The notes below the pieces were generated by a model, which saw only the letters and a program-made list of their open reading frames with translations, did not search any database and was not told the DNA's origin. The translations under genes were made by a program, and so were the position numbers. Below, in pieces: positions 5,223 to 5,252 of a stretch of DNA of 5,252 nt; position 1 is the first letter of the stretch, and every line of letters starts with the position of its first letter. This DNA comes from Chitinophagaceae bacterium (GTDB taxonomy: Bacteria > Bacteroidota > Bacteroidia > Chitinophagales > Chitinophagaceae). The stretch covers positions 1 through 5,252 of the forward strand of contig CANJDY010000219.1 in assembly GCA_947472635.1 (NCBI GenBank). The letters are read 5' to 3'.

Positions 5223-5252
5223 GGTCGGGCAGCGATTATAATGGATAATTGA

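Overview
The window looks like a chromosomal segment of a Bacteroidota bacterium, most likely from the Chitinophagaceae or a relative. I infer this from the protein types (a Bacteroidota-style DNA polymerase III delta' subunit, a ComF phosphoribosyltransferase-like protein and a roughly 100-residue winged-helix regulator), from AT-rich intergenic DNA, and from the lack of usable Shine-Dalgarno sequences before most starts. The phylum is fairly secure. The family is a guess made without any database search.

Positions 1-3800 are a compact minus-strand block. In transcription order (right to left) it holds radA (3800-2427), comF (2285-1584), a glutathione-peroxidase-family gene with a lipoprotein-like signal (1422-850), a hairpin-plus-T-run terminator (829-792), and the 5' two thirds of holB (776 to the left edge, GTG start). 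RadA (branch-migration helicase) and ComF (needed for transformation in many species) both act on incoming or recombining DNA. HolB is a replicative clamp-loader subunit, and the peroxidase is probably an envelope antioxidant enzyme.

Positions 3801-4723 are about 0.9 kb without a convincing protein gene. This stretch is very AT-rich. It starts with an 8-bp-period degenerate tandem repeat that abuts the radA start codon. It also carries an orphan G+C-rich hairpin followed by T-runs on the minus strand, and several weaker inverted repeats.

Positions 4724-5020 encode a small winged-helix DNA-binding protein on the plus strand. Its stop codon lies inside a degenerate 7-bp-period repeat array. 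That array has an inverted copy about 110 bp further on, giving a perfect 19-bp inverted repeat around a 110-bp spacer. The right edge carries a G+C-rich short hairpin and a short minus-strand open frame that may be the tail of the next gene.

The genes are ordinary housekeeping or accessory functions. The most unusual material is non-coding: two repeat families with different periods (8 and 7 bp), each directly abutting a gene, and the orphan terminator-like element.
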